Part shown: positions 36,242 through 44,636 of the stretch, piece after piece
How positions within the stretch are numbered: position 1 is the first letter of the stretch
How the letters are laid out: each line of letters begins with the position of its first letter
NCBI GenBank assembly: GCA_023400235.1
Contig: JAEXFI010000037.1
Span: forward strand, 32,729-96,728
Origin: Bacillota bacterium
GTDB lineage: Bacteria; Bacillota; Clostridia; Acetivibrionales; DSM-1351
Direction of reading: 5' to 3'
Length of the DNA stretch: 64,000 nucleotides
Translations under genes and position numbers: made by a program
Notes under the pieces: generated by a model
What the model was told of the DNA's origin: nothing
Databases searched by the model: none
What the model saw: the letters and a program-made list of their open reading frames with translations, nothing else

Positions 36242-36476
36242 AAGAAAAAAGCGGGAGGCCATTAATCCCATGGAAAGTGTAGTCAATCTTATTGATATCA
36301 TGCTGATTTTTGCCTGCGGCTTGATGGTTTCCATTGCTTCCCTCTGGAATATCGACCTGCAGGCAGCCGACCAGATGAACAAGCTGAAGAATGATTCGTA
36401 TCAGAATATAGGGAAGGTTTACGAAGACCCGGAGACTCACAAAATGTATATTATCAAACCAGCAGATAGCAAGTAG
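36216..36476 (+). CDS. DUF2149-like, ExbD/TolR-type short membrane protein 1
   Basis: 86 residues, overlapping the channel gene by 26 bases. A basic N-terminus (RRSFIRPRRKKRE) precedes one membrane helix, NLIDIMLIFACGLMVSI, which matches the ExbD pattern of an Asp (D27) in the helix followed by IML. In ExbD and TolR this Asp carries the proton. Only about 45 residues follow outside, much less than in ExbD, so the partner-binding domain is minimal. The DUF2149 name is recalled from NPMES..NLIDIML-type archaeal and clostridial proteins. Confidence 0.8.
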   Translation: MRRSFIRPRRKKREAINPMESVVNLIDIMLIFACGLMVSIASLWNIDLQAADQMNKLKNDSYQNIGKVYEDPETHKMYIIKPADSK

Positions 36477-36493
36477 GGGGAAAGGAGGAGTAT

Positions 36494-36814
36494 ATGTCAA
36501 GCAGGGGGCGGATTCTGACGAAAAGAGCTAAATACAGGGAAGAGATAAGTCCCATGGAAAGCATGGTCAATCTGGTGGACGTCATGCTTGTATTTATCTG
36601 TGGGCTTTTAATTTCAATAATTATCTTCTGGAATGTAAACGTAACAAATCTGGTGTTCATCCTGGACCAAAAAGAGCTTGTCAAGGTGGAAAATCCGGAA
36701 GTATTGAGCGGGCAGTTGAAAGACATCAGTGCCAGTGACGATTTGGGATCCGCCGTTATGGACCCTAGGACGGGGGATATTTATATTATAGACAACAAGA
36801 ACAAGAAAAAATAA
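36494..36814 (+). CDS. DUF2149-like, ExbD/TolR-type short membrane protein 2
   Basis: 106 residues; AGGAGG lies 6 bases before the ATG. It is a paralogue of the preceding gene: SPMESMVNLVDVMLVFICGL, with D29 at the place of the ExbD proton-carrying Asp, then a short outside domain of about 60 residues. Two different ExbD-like subunits next to one ExbB-like subunit suggest a heteromeric stator. Confidence 0.8.
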   Translation: MSSRGRILTKRAKYREEISPMESMVNLVDVMLVFICGLLISIIIFWNVNVTNLVFILDQKELVKVENPEVLSGQLKDISASDDLGSAVMDPRTGDIYIIDNKNKKK

Positions 36815-36835
36815 CATGCAGAAAAATATAAACAT

Positions 36836-36881
36836 GCCGCCAAGGCCTACACTTCACACCAGGCTTAGCGGCAGCCTTTTT
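36836..36881 (+). terminator. Terminator of the ExbB/ExbD-like operon
   Basis: GCCGCCAAGGCCT (36836-36848) pairs with AGGCTTAGCGGC (36861-36872), followed by GCCTTTTT. Confidence 0.8.
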
Positions 36882-36928
36882 GTACAAGCATTACAGAAGT
36901 AAGGGCAAATCGGCTCAAAAATTATGCA

Positions 36929-36954
36929 AACACTTAGACACTACTCTAAGTGTT
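36929..36954 (-). terminator. Inverted repeat after the MerR gene
   Basis: AACACTTAGA and TCTAAGTGTT arms (10 bp, perfect) with a 6-base loop, 15 bases past the MerR stop. A T run follows on the minus strand after a short gap (ATAATTTTT). Confidence 0.55.
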
Positions 36955-36968
36955 ATTGGCATTATATT

Positions 36969-37397
36969 TCATTCATGGGTAGTAATATCCTTCTGTTTAT
37001 TATTCAACATATACCTTAGCGGGTCATAACCGGCTTGTGGATTAGCTATATATGAATCATAAAAGGCAATCTTTAAATCAACAATATTTATATTCTTTTT
37101 AAGATCATCTATTTGTTTCAGGATTGCCTTACGGTGATCAGCCATTATCTGTCTTCGTGCGGGAGCGGTTCCTTCACCCTGCATGCATAAATCGATATAT
37201 TGCCTGATTTCCTTGACTTGCATTCCGGTATTTTTAAGGCAGCAAATCAGTTTTACCACGTCAAGGTCTTCTTCACTAAACTGCCGGCTTCCGGTGCTGT
37301 TTCGGGTGACAAAAGGAAGAAGTCCTTCTTTATCATAAAAGCGGATTGTATGAACAGAAATGTCACAGATTTTTGCAATTTGATTAATGGTATACAC
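36969..37397 (-). CDS. MerR family transcriptional regulator
   Basis: A 142-residue protein with a GTG start behind AAAGGAG. The N-terminus is a MerR winged helix (INQIAKICDISVHTIRFYDKEGLLP, with the RQF of the wing), then a helical dimerisation region. A C-terminal effector domain is nearly absent; no pair of metal-binding cysteines is seen, as in the small MerR-like stress regulators. It is divergent from an SDR gene whose promoter has the 19-bp spacer used by MerR activators. Confidence 0.88.
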   Translation of the reverse strand: MYTINQIAKICDISVHTIRFYDKEGLLPFVTRNSTGSRQFSEEDLDVVKLICCLKNTGMQVKEIRQYIDLCMQGEGTAPARRQIMADHRKAILKQIDDLKKNINIVDLKIAFYDSYIANPQAGYDPLRYMLNNKQKDITTHE

Positions 37398-37433
37398 GGC
37401 TGAAATCTCCTTTAAAAAAACTTATAAATACGC

Positions 37434-37464
37434 TTGACTTCGATAGAACTCGAACTAGTAATAT
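37434..37464 (+). promoter_or_regulatory. MerR-type promoter with 19-bp spacer
   Basis: TTGACT (37434-37439) and TAATAT (37459-37464) are 19 bp apart, the overlong spacing that MerR proteins correct by twisting DNA. The spacer contains the inverted repeat TTCGA-N6-TCGAA (37439-37454), the likely MerR site. It faces the SDR gene. Confidence 0.75.
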
Positions 37465-37563
37465 TAGTATAGAGCACAATCTTAAAGCTTTCAAGACTAT
37501 TAATAATTTTAGAATGGAAAATGATGATTCTTAGAAAACTATTAAATAAAAGGAGTGTTTATA

Positions 37564-38499
37564 ATGGCAGAAAATATAAAGAGTAATTGGACCTCAGCAG
37601 ATATTCCCTCACAAAAAGGTCGCTCGGTTGTTATTACGGGAACTGGTGGGATTGGCTACGAAACAGCATTGGCGATGACCAGGGCGAGAGCCGAAGTCAT
37701 TATGGCGGGTCGGAATAAAGATAAGGGTGACGAAGCCATAAACAGAATTAAACAATTAATTCCAGTAGGACATATACGTTTTGAAAAACTCGATCTGGCT
37801 GATCTTGCATCTATAGAAGCATTTGGTGAACGAATGAGGGCACAACGCAAGAGTCTGGATATATTAATCAACAATGCGGCAGTAATGAATCCACCTCTGC
37901 GTAAGGTTACAAAAGATGGATTCGAACTTCAAATGGGAACAAATTATCTTGGGCATTTTGCATTAACAGCACAGTTGCTTCCCATTTTACAGAAAGGAAA
38001 TAAGCCTCGGGTGGTCACTTTGAGTAGTATAGCTCATCTTCAAGGAACTGTAAACTTCGATGATTTACAATCGGAACACAGTTACAAACCAATGGTAAGC
38101 TATTCACAGTCAAAGCTAGCGTGCTTAATGTTTGCATTTGAACTACAACGGAGAAGTGATGCAGCCGGCTGGGGGATTAGCAGCATGGGTGCACATCCGG
38201 GGATATCAAGAACAGAATTGATCCCCAATGGAGCCGGAAAGAATAGCCCGGCGGGTATCGCCCGGAGGTTGTTTGGACCGATTTTATTTCAACCGGCAGC
38301 TCATGGAGCGTGGCCTTCACTTTATGCGGGAACTGCAAAAGAAGCAAAAGGAGGCACCTATTACGGGCCTTCCAGAATGAACGAGATGAGAGGGTATCCA
38401 ACAGTAGCAAAAATTGCACCTCAGGCAAAGGATGCTGAGGTTGCTGCAAAACTTTGGGAAGTATCTGAAAAGCTTACAAACGTAAAGTTTGAAGGTTGA
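37564..38499 (+). CDS. Short-chain dehydrogenase/reductase
   Basis: A 311-residue protein; AAAGGAG precedes the ATG at 37564. SDR features: N-terminal nucleotide site TGTGGIG, NNA in ILINNAAV, the catalytic Ser region (VVTLSSIAH) and YSQSK, the YxxxK motif. The length and C-terminal part resemble retinol-dehydrogenase-like, extended-classical SDRs. Oddly, the TGxxxGxG loop is one residue short (TG-TG-GIG), which could weaken cofactor binding. It is probably induced through the MerR protein. Confidence 0.88.
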   Translation: MAENIKSNWTSADIPSQKGRSVVITGTGGIGYETALAMTRARAEVIMAGRNKDKGDEAINRIKQLIPVGHIRFEKLDLADLASIEAFGERMRAQRKSLDILINNAAVMNPPLRKVTKDGFELQMGTNYLGHFALTAQLLPILQKGNKPRVVTLSSIAHLQGTVNFDDLQSEHSYKPMVSYSQSKLACLMFAFELQRRSDAAGWGISSMGAHPGISRTELIPNGAGKNSPAGIARRLFGPILFQPAAHGAWPSLYAGTAKEAKGGTYYGPSRMNEMRGYPTVAKIAPQAKDAEVAAKLWEVSEKLTNVKFEG

Positions 38500-38566
38500 G
38501 ATCGTAAAAGAAATTTGAACGCAGATCTTCTTGTAGACAAAAGGTGGGAGAAAAGATATAATTAGA

Positions 38567-38576
38567 TAGAATTCTA
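38567..38576. promoter_or_regulatory. MarR operator candidate upstream of the marR-like gene
   Basis: TAGAATTCTA, a perfect 10-bp palindrome about 53 bases before the MarR start. The same palindrome occurs twice before the MFS gene. Confidence 0.65.
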
Positions 38577-38629
38577 ATTAATTTTATTTTAATTTCACAA
38601 ATATGTGTACACAGAGGATGGTGATTTGA

Positions 38630-39082
38630 ATGGATACACATACTCGCAATAATGACTATAATGTTGAATTTTATTTAAGATCAATAGTACATGCCATGAA
38701 GCAAATGCTAGACACTAAGCTGTTCCCCTATGACATAACGAATCAGCAGGCTCGCCTGCTGGGCGATTTAGATAACCAGCTTAAGAGAGACGAAGAAATT
38801 GTTCAAAAAGATTTGGAGCGTACGATGAAATTGCGGGGCTCATCAATTACCAGCCTGTTGCAGGGACTAGAGCGTAAAGGGTTTATTTTGCGCAGCACAG
38901 GAAACGAGGATGGTCGGACAAAACAGCTGAACATCACGGAAAAAGGAAGAGCTGTGATAGAAGAGGTTGAGAGTTCTTTTCTGGAATTAGAGCAGTTGCT
39001 TGTGGAAGGAATGTCAGAGGATGAAAAAGCAACCTTTCTGCACCTGCTAAGAATTTCTTTTAATAACCTAAAAATCGGGTAA
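38630..39082 (+). CDS. MarR family transcriptional regulator
   Basis: A 150-residue protein with the MarR winged helix: recognition part LRGSSITSLLQGLERKGFI and wing RSTGNEDGRTKQLNITEKG, with helices at both ends for dimerisation. It lies upstream of a drug-type MFS exporter. Three identical TAGAATTCTA palindromes, one before this gene and two before the exporter, suggest that it represses both. Confidence 0.9.
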   Translation: MDTHTRNNDYNVEFYLRSIVHAMKQMLDTKLFPYDITNQQARLLGDLDNQLKRDEEIVQKDLERTMKLRGSSITSLLQGLERKGFILRSTGNEDGRTKQLNITEKGRAVIEEVESSFLELEQLLVEGMSEDEKATFLHLLRISFNNLKIG

Positions 39083-39126
39083 TCATTGTTAATTTTAAGT
39101 TTGACAATATTGCTTATCACATTACA

Positions 39127-39151
39127 TAGAATTCTAACTATTAGAATTCTA
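39127..39151. promoter_or_regulatory. Double MarR operator upstream of the MFS gene
   Basis: TAGAATTCTA occurs at 39127-39136 and 39142-39151, centres 15 bp apart. A TTGACA -35-like box lies just upstream (about 39101), so bound MarR would cover the promoter. Confidence 0.7.
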
Positions 39152-39170
39152 ATTACAGGAGGATTATAGC

Positions 39171-40607
39171 ATGGGTAAATCAAAATCAATTATAAAACAA
39201 GCCGATCCATCTCGGCTGACACTTCGGCTGCGCTTGATATTGGCTGTCGTAATTATTGCGGATATTTTAGATCTGATGGACTCAAACATCACCAATATCG
39301 CGGCACCTTCTATTGTTCAAAATATTGGTGGAGGCGAGTCTCTCATTAAATGGCTTGGAGCAAGCTATGCGTTAGCGATGGGTGTGCTGCTTGTCATCGG
39401 CGGACGTCTGGGTGACCGTTATGGTAAACGGCGAATGTTCCTGATCGGTATAACAGGTTTTACGTTGGCTTCGGCGTTTTGCGGCTTATCTGTCAATCCA
39501 GCAATGCTTATAGCAGGAAGGTTGATACAGGGGGGCTTTGGTGCTCTATTGATACCACAAGGCATGAGCATCTTAATGTCCACATTTTCTCGCGAACAGT
39601 TTCCCCGTGCGGTTAGTGCGTTTGGACCGGTTATGAGTCTTTCGTCCGTTATTGGACCTATTTTAGCAGGATTTATTATTCAGGCTAATATCGGCGGGCT
39701 TGATTGGCGACCTATGTTCCTTATCAACATCGTTCTTGGTCTGGCGGGTATTATTGCTGCGGTAAAATTATTGCCTCATGATGAGCCTAACTCCGGTGAA
39801 AAGCTGGATGGTATCGGTACTGCTCTATTGGGAGTCTCTATGCTTGGCCTGATTTTTGGATTGAATGAGGGTTCAACCAGCGGCTGGACGATTTTACCCA
39901 TTGCCAGCCTCATAACAGGTGCGGTGATGCTTGTAGCCTTTGCGCTTCGCCAGCGGTACGCTGACAATCCGCTTATTAAACCTTCTCTCATTAAAAATAA
40001 AGGATTTACGTCAGGATTATTAGTGGGCCTCGGGTTTTTCGCGGCAGTAAACGGCTTGGCTTATGTCATTTCCTTGTTTTTTCAACTGGTTCTTCATCTC
40101 ACTCCGTATGAAGCGGCGCTGGGGCTATGCCCAATGGCAATCGGCATCGTAATCTCCTCAATGGTCTGCCGGCCGCTTCTGACCAAGCTGGGACGTACAC
40201 TTATCGTCATGGGACTTTTTGCTGCACTTATTGGCGCTCTCGGCCTCTGGCTCACTGTCTTAATCAAAGGCATGGCAGCTACAGCGTTGCTTACAGCACC
40301 GGCCATATTAGTTATCGGCGCAGGGATGGGCGCTTGTTTCAGCAGTATTTATGAGGTAGCTCTCGGGGATATTGAGCATGACGAGGCAGGCAGCGCAAGC
40401 GGTTCCTTAAGTGCTGTGCAGCAATTGTCTGCGGCGATTGGTTCTGCCGTCGTAACCACGATTTTCTTTAACCTTCAGAATACGGTGGGAGATGTAGGAG
40501 CTATGAAATCCAGTATTCTTATTGTAGCAGCAATTGTTCTCATTTGCCTCGGGCTTGTTTGGCTTATGCCACGATCGGCACCTGCAGAAGACTTGATTGA
40601 GGTTTAA
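39171..40607 (+). CDS. MFS drug exporter, DHA2 (EmrB/QacA) type
   Basis: A 478-residue integral membrane protein with about 14 hydrophobic helices; AGGAGG precedes the ATG. It shows DLMDSNITNIAAPSI in helix 1 (motif D1 of 14-helix exporters), GGRLGDRYGKRR (motif A between helices 2 and 3), and a motif-C-like VIGPILAGFI. Such exporters expel drugs, dyes or bile salts using the proton gradient. The MarR-like repressor upstream suggests induction by a toxic ligand. Confidence 0.92.
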   Translation: MGKSKSIIKQADPSRLTLRLRLILAVVIIADILDLMDSNITNIAAPSIVQNIGGGESLIKWLGASYALAMGVLLVIGGRLGDRYGKRRMFLIGITGFTLASAFCGLSVNPAMLIAGRLIQGGFGALLIPQGMSILMSTFSREQFPRAVSAFGPVMSLSSVIGPILAGFIIQANIGGLDWRPMFLINIVLGLAGIIAAVKLLPHDEPNSGEKLDGIGTALLGVSMLGLIFGLNEGSTSGWTILPIASLITGAVMLVAFALRQRYADNPLIKPSLIKNKGFTSGLLVGLGFFAAVNGLAYVISLFFQLVLHLTPYEAALGLCPMAIGIVISSMVCRPLLTKLGRTLIVMGLFAALIGALGLWLTVLIKGMAATALLTAPAILVIGAGMGACFSSIYEVALGDIEHDEAGSASGSLSAVQQLSAAIGSAVVTTIFFNLQNTVGDVGAMKSSILIVAAIVLICLGLVWLMPRSAPAEDLIEV

Positions 40608-40804
40608 TCATTATTTATAAGAAACATTATACAGTGGGCATTATTTATGTCGTATAGTTAGATCAAAAGGAGCAGAATTATTTAATAAAATATGGTATAT
40701 TGTTTATAGGGAATTTATAAAAGCAGTCTGACATCGTTTATACAGTGGTAAAGATTCTGTTTATGAAACGAGGATGTATAAATTTAATGCTGGAGGAAAA
40801 GCAA

Positions 40805-41296
40805 ATGAGCAATTACCAAGAAGGATTAAAGCTACTGGAAGAAAAATTTGGCAACGGCAAAGACAATGTTATTTCACTTGCTACAGTTGCACGAGACCCT
40901 GGCACTGACGGAAAGCCCCGCCCTGTTGTCCGTAGTGTGGACGCCTATTATGAAGACGGCACCTTTTATATTGTTACACACGGCAAATCAAACAAAATGC
41001 AACAAATCGAACAAAACCAGGAAGTTTCGGTTGCAGGATGCTTAGAGATGTTTACTGCTAATGGAGTAGCCGAAAACCTTGGCTGGGTGCTTGACCCGAA
41101 AAATGCTGAGATAAGAACCAAGCTCCGCACAGCTTTTGCACAGTGGTATGACATGGCAAATAATGAAAAGGATGAGAATTGCTGCTTTTTAGCAATACAT
41201 CTCACAAAAGGAACATTAAATATCAACCATTGGGAAAAATTATACCATATGGATTTTGTTAATAAGACTGATATGAATAATGGGGGCATTTTTTGA
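40805..41296 (+). CDS. Pyridoxamine-phosphate-oxidase-fold, FMN-binding-like protein
   Basis: A 163-residue protein. The start at 40805 has GGAGGAAAAG before it; the frame is open to 40745. The split-barrel PNPOx pattern is visible: VISLATVARDPGTDGKPRPVVRSV, then YIVTHGKSNKMQQIEQNQEVSV. Family members bind FMN or F420 and act as small reductases, often on nitro compounds or haem. No substrate can be given. It lies 18 bases before a membrane protein gene, with which it is probably co-transcribed. Confidence 0.75.
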   Translation: MSNYQEGLKLLEEKFGNGKDNVISLATVARDPGTDGKPRPVVRSVDAYYEDGTFYIVTHGKSNKMQQIEQNQEVSVAGCLEMFTANGVAENLGWVLDPKNAEIRTKLRTAFAQWYDMANNEKDENCCFLAIHLTKGTLNINHWEKLYHMDFVNKTDMNNGGIF

Positions 41297-41314
41297 AATG
41301 GTGAAGGAACTCTT

Positions 41315-41782
41315 ATGAAAAACATTATTGCAAAAATCTTCCCTAAAAATATTAACAATGATTACAAAGGTTATGGGATTGCTGTTTATGTATTTGTTAT
41401 TTATTCGGTTGTGAGTATGGTGAGAAGCTGTATACACTTCTTTTCACCGGATGGAGGCGCGGGAAGCATTGCTCATATTGACTTGTCACAAGGCGGGAAG
41501 AATATTGTTTTCGTTTTTGCACTCTGGGGTTCAAGCCAACTAATTTTAGCATTAATCCAATTGCTGGTTAGTGTCAGGTATAAATCCTTGCTTCCTTTTA
41601 TGTACGTTCTATTATTCCTTGAATATTGCTTCAGGGTCTTGCTTGGCATAATGAAGCCGCTTGTTTTCGAAGCGGGTGCAGGTACACCACCTGGTGGATA
41701 TCTGGATAAGATCATGATTCCGCTTGCGCTTGTTATGTTGATTTTAAGCTTGATGACAAAAAAGTCGAAATTAAGTAAATAA
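41315..41782 (+). CDS. Small membrane protein, four predicted helices
   Basis: A 155-residue protein with about four hydrophobic segments (YGIAVYVFVIYSVVSMV; NIVFVFALWGSSQLILALIQ; LLPFMYVLLFLEYCFRVLL; IMIPLALVMLILSLM) and a basic C-terminus. GAAGGA precedes the start. It is not recognised by sequence. It is followed by a strong terminator. Confidence 0.7.
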   Translation: MKNIIAKIFPKNINNDYKGYGIAVYVFVIYSVVSMVRSCIHFFSPDGGAGSIAHIDLSQGGKNIVFVFALWGSSQLILALIQLLVSVRYKSLLPFMYVLLFLEYCFRVLLGIMKPLVFEAGAGTPPGGYLDKIMIPLALVMLILSLMTKKSKLSK

Positions 41783-41795
41783 GGTGTGGGACGAA

Positions 41796-41834
41796 AAAAA
41801 CCATAGTTGGTACAAATTACCAACTATGGTTTTT
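41796..41834 (+). terminator. Strong intrinsic terminator
   Basis: A 17-bp perfect stem (AAAAACCATAGTTGGTA with its complement, loop CAAAT) ends in TTTTT, just after the membrane protein gene. It can also work on the other strand. Confidence 0.92.
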
Positions 41835-41974
41835 AAAGTTATAAGGATTATGGCAGTCTCTTCTGCCGGGAAGTAGCTTGGAGGGTATTTTGGAGGCTGG
41901 GGTTTGGGATTCCACTATCTCCATTGAGATTTGGCAGGCTTAATGTTATGATGATGAAAAGGATGGTGATAGAC

Positions 41975-42712
41975 GTGCTTCGGATAGCAATTTGCGATGA
42001 TATTCAGGAAGAATTGCAGCGAGTTGCAGCACTGACAAAGAAATATATTATACAACATAATTTGAATGCCCAGGTGCGGGAGTTTACTCATCCCGACGAG
42101 CTTTTGACGGCTTGTGAAAAAGAAACCTTTTGTCTCTATATTCTTGACATTGTCATGCCCCTGGTGAACGGTATTGATGTGGGGCGGGAAATCCGGCGAC
42201 TGGACAGCTATTCCCAGATCATATATGCTACTACGGAGCCTGGCTTTGCGCTTGAGGCCTACGCCGCAAGCCCGGTCAATTATCTTTTGAAACCCATACA
42301 GCAGGAGAGCTTTTTCAAGACAATGGAGCTTGCACTCTGTAGGTTGAATCTGACTGATGAGGAAACCATGACAGTGAAGCTACCTGAGGGCTATCGGACG
42401 TTGCGCCTTTGTGACGTCGTTTGCTGTGAATATATCAGGCATTGTATAGAGTACACGCTTCGCGGGGGCCAAACCTTTACATCAGTCTCCTTCCGTGGAG
42501 ACTTTGCCGCTCAGCTTGCCCCGCTCCTTGCCTGCAACACCTTTTTGCAGTGCCATGCCGCCTTTGCTGTCCATGTGCCGGCGATTAGGCGGCTGACCCG
42601 CACGGAGATAGAGCTGTCGGTTGGACGGACCATCCCCGTTGCCCGCAGCCGCTACGATGCGGTAAAGGAAGCATATCTCAATTATCGACTGGGAGGAGAA
42701 ACCCGTGACTGA
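41975..42712 (+). CDS. LytTR-type response regulator (AgrA-like)
   Basis: 245 residues from a GTG at 41975, placed by GGATGGTGAT upstream and by the receiver beginning directly with LRIAICDD; an ATG about 27 bases upstream is possible. The receiver has D58 (YILDIVMP) and lysine in LLKPIQQ. The C-terminal 110 residues fit a LytTR domain (VCCEYIRHCIEYTLRGGQ, then F-L-QCHAAFAVHVPAI), which binds DNA through beta strands. It overlaps the sensor gene by 8 bases, as in peptide-sensing Agr/Com-type systems. No peptide gene was seen nearby. Confidence 0.85.
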   Translation: MLRIAICDDIQEELQRVAALTKKYIIQHNLNAQVREFTHPDELLTACEKETFCLYILDIVMPLVNGIDVGREIRRLDSYSQIIYATTEPGFALEAYAASPVNYLLKPIQQESFFKTMELALCRLNLTDEETMTVKLPEGYRTLRLCDVVCCEYIRHCIEYTLRGGQTFTSVSFRGDFAAQLAPLLACNTFLQCHAAFAVHVPAIRRLTRTEIELSVGRTIPVARSRYDAVKEAYLNYRLGGETRD

Positions 42713-43988
42713 TATCATTTCGGATATTCTGCGCTGTGCGGTTACCAACCTCTGCATCCTTTCGCTGCTGTTTTCCCTGGCACAGCTGAAGTACAGCAAA
42801 CGTTTTTCACTGCTTGCATTGTCTGCCATATTTCTGGTAGATGTCATGTGGAATACAGGCTTTTATCAGGAAGGAAATTATACTGCCGTAGTCTATTCCA
42901 GCGTGCTGTTTTCGGTGCCGGTGATGTTTCTGTTCAAGCTGTTGTTCAAGGAGACCTTTGCTCAGTGGTGCTTCAATGTGGTAACGGCAATGAATGTCTT
43001 CGCTGTGGTTCTGGTTCTTTCCTACTGGCTCTCAAGGCCTCTGCCCGCCCCACAATACAGCAACACGGTGATTCGTCTGCTTCTTTTTGCCGCAGCGATC
43101 TTTCTGTGCCACCGATTCCTTCGGCCGTTGTATCGACAGGTGATGGAGCAATGGAAAGTCTATTTTCTCGCCGGGATCAGCATTCTTGTCTGCTTTTTCT
43201 ATGTGCTGATCAAGGACGGCAATGTGGAGCAGACCTTGCAGGAGAATGCCGGTACGCTGTGGGTCCTTTGTGTGATGGCGCTGTGTGTCTATGGCTCTAT
43301 TTTCTCGTCTCTAAAGGTGATCTCCGGTAAACATGCACTGCGGGAGGAAAATCTGCGGATGAAGGCAGAGGATGATCTGCTCCGTTCTTCGGCAAATGCC
43401 ATGGAGCGCCGCCTTGAGCTGATAGAGGAGGCGGATAGAGCCGCCAGCATCCGGCGCCATGACCAGCGACATTTTAATGCGGCGCTGCTGGAATTGCTGC
43501 AGGAGGGAAAAAGCGAGGAGGCTGTGCGAATTTTACAGTGCCACACTGCTGCTACGCCAGAGCGCGCAAAGACCTACTGCAAGAATCAGGCGGTTAACGC
43601 CATTGTGGGGTATTACATAGCCATGGCTGAGGATGCCGGCATACACTGTAAGATATCGCTGGATATCCCTGCAGACTGCGGAGCGGACTCACTGGAGCTT
43701 GCCATGGCGCTCAGCAATCTGCTGGAAAATGCCATTCTTGCAAATAAACGGCTTCCCAAGGAAAAGCGTTTCCTCCGCTGCACGGCGACATATGCAGGAC
43801 AGCTGCTCATAGGGGTGGAAAATGCCTGCCTGCCGGATACAGTCCTTGGTGAAAATGGATTACCCATTCCCACTGCGGACGGCCACGGTATTGGCACAAA
43901 GAGCGTGACCGCCTTCGTGAACCGCTGCAGCGGAGAGATTGGCTACAAGGTTGACAGAGGTGTATTTCGGGTGAGGATAATGCTCTAA
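42705..43988 (+). CDS. AgrC-like GHKL sensor histidine kinase
   Basis: A 427-residue protein with a GTG start overlapping the regulator gene. Residues about 10-210 form six or so membrane helices without a large outside domain. H252 lies in SIRRHDQRHF, the HDxxH-type box of AgrC/HPK10 kinases. The ATPase part has an LSNLLENAILA N-box and GHGIGTKSV. It likely senses a peptide or membrane signal and phosphorylates D58 of the LytTR regulator. Confidence 0.87.
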   Translation: MTDIISDILRCAVTNLCILSLLFSLAQLKYSKRFSLLALSAIFLVDVMWNTGFYQEGNYTAVVYSSVLFSVPVMFLFKLLFKETFAQWCFNVVTAMNVFAVVLVLSYWLSRPLPAPQYSNTVIRLLLFAAAIFLCHRFLRPLYRQVMEQWKVYFLAGISILVCFFYVLIKDGNVEQTLQENAGTLWVLCVMALCVYGSIFSSLKVISGKHALREENLRMKAEDDLLRSSANAMERRLELIEEADRAASIRRHDQRHFNAALLELLQEGKSEEAVRILQCHTAATPERAKTYCKNQAVNAIVGYYIAMAEDAGIHCKISLDIPADCGADSLELAMALSNLLENAILANKRLPKEKRFLRCTATYAGQLLIGVENACLPDTVLGENGLPIPTADGHGIGTKSVTAFVNRCSGEIGYKVDRGVFRVRIML

Positions 43989-44055
43989 ACTGCTTGGCAA
44001 AGCCTGCTGTAAAAGGCGAATAATGGTATCTGAGTGCATAAAACCGCCAATTAAG

Positions 44056-44538
44056 TTATTTTTGATTGACGGGTATCCATACTTCCACTTCACAGTCTGT
44101 GGGGTTTCCATTTAGTAGAATTTCAGCTATTGGATTTCCGCTGTATTCATAGGTGAAATCATTAGCTAGAATCTCATTAAAGGCCTGAGCTTCAAGCTTA
44201 TCAAATGCTAGACGTGACAGGCCGCCGTTTTCCTTAAGCACCAGATATTTTCCTTCTCTGAATAGAATTTCTTCTGCTCCATCAATTACTGGCTGTGAGG
44301 TTGTAACACCGGCATAATAGAAGGTGTCGTTCCCATCAGTTGACACAGCAGCGTAACCGTAGTTACTTTCAGAAAGCGGACGAAGTAAGGTCATATTTCC
44401 ATTTTGAAGCATGCTTTTAAAAAACTCAGTTTTTTGCTTGGTATATTGTTCTGAATGGATTTTATTTGAGCCATCCAACTTTGTTTTAAATCCTACTAAA
44501 CGAAAAGTATCTTTTTGTTCAATATTAAAATTACTCAT
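44056..44538 (-). CDS. GyrI/AraC-effector-binding-like small protein
   Basis: A 160-residue protein; AGGAATTC precedes the ATG on its strand. YYAGV, LREGKYLVL-type strands and a final VEVWIPV are typical of the GyrI-like effector-binding fold (SOUL-type duplicated beta-alpha units), which binds small drugs. It is divergent from a WYL-type regulator with a perfect 26-bp palindrome between them, so the two form a regulatory pair. Confidence 0.65.
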   Translation of the reverse strand: MSNFNIEQKDTFRLVGFKTKLDGSNKIHSEQYTKQKTEFFKSMLQNGNMTLLRPLSESNYGYAAVSTDGNDTFYYAGVTTSQPVIDGAEEILFREGKYLVLKENGGLSRLAFDKLEAQAFNEILANDFTYEYSGNPIAEILLNGNPTDCEVEVWIPVNQK

Positions 44539-44590
44539 TTGAATTCCTCCCTGATAATTATTATTTGGTACAGTTATACAATATCATAGT

Positions 44591-44616
44591 AAGTATGACA
44601 CTAGTATGTCATACTT
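44591..44616. promoter_or_regulatory. Palindromic operator between divergent genes
   Basis: AAGTATGACA and TGTCATACTT arms (10 bp, perfect) with a 6-bp spacer CTAGTA, 21 bases before the WYL regulator start. It is the likely site of that regulator, controlling both genes. Confidence 0.75.
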
Positions 44617-44636
44617 AAACTTGAGGTGAATTTTAT

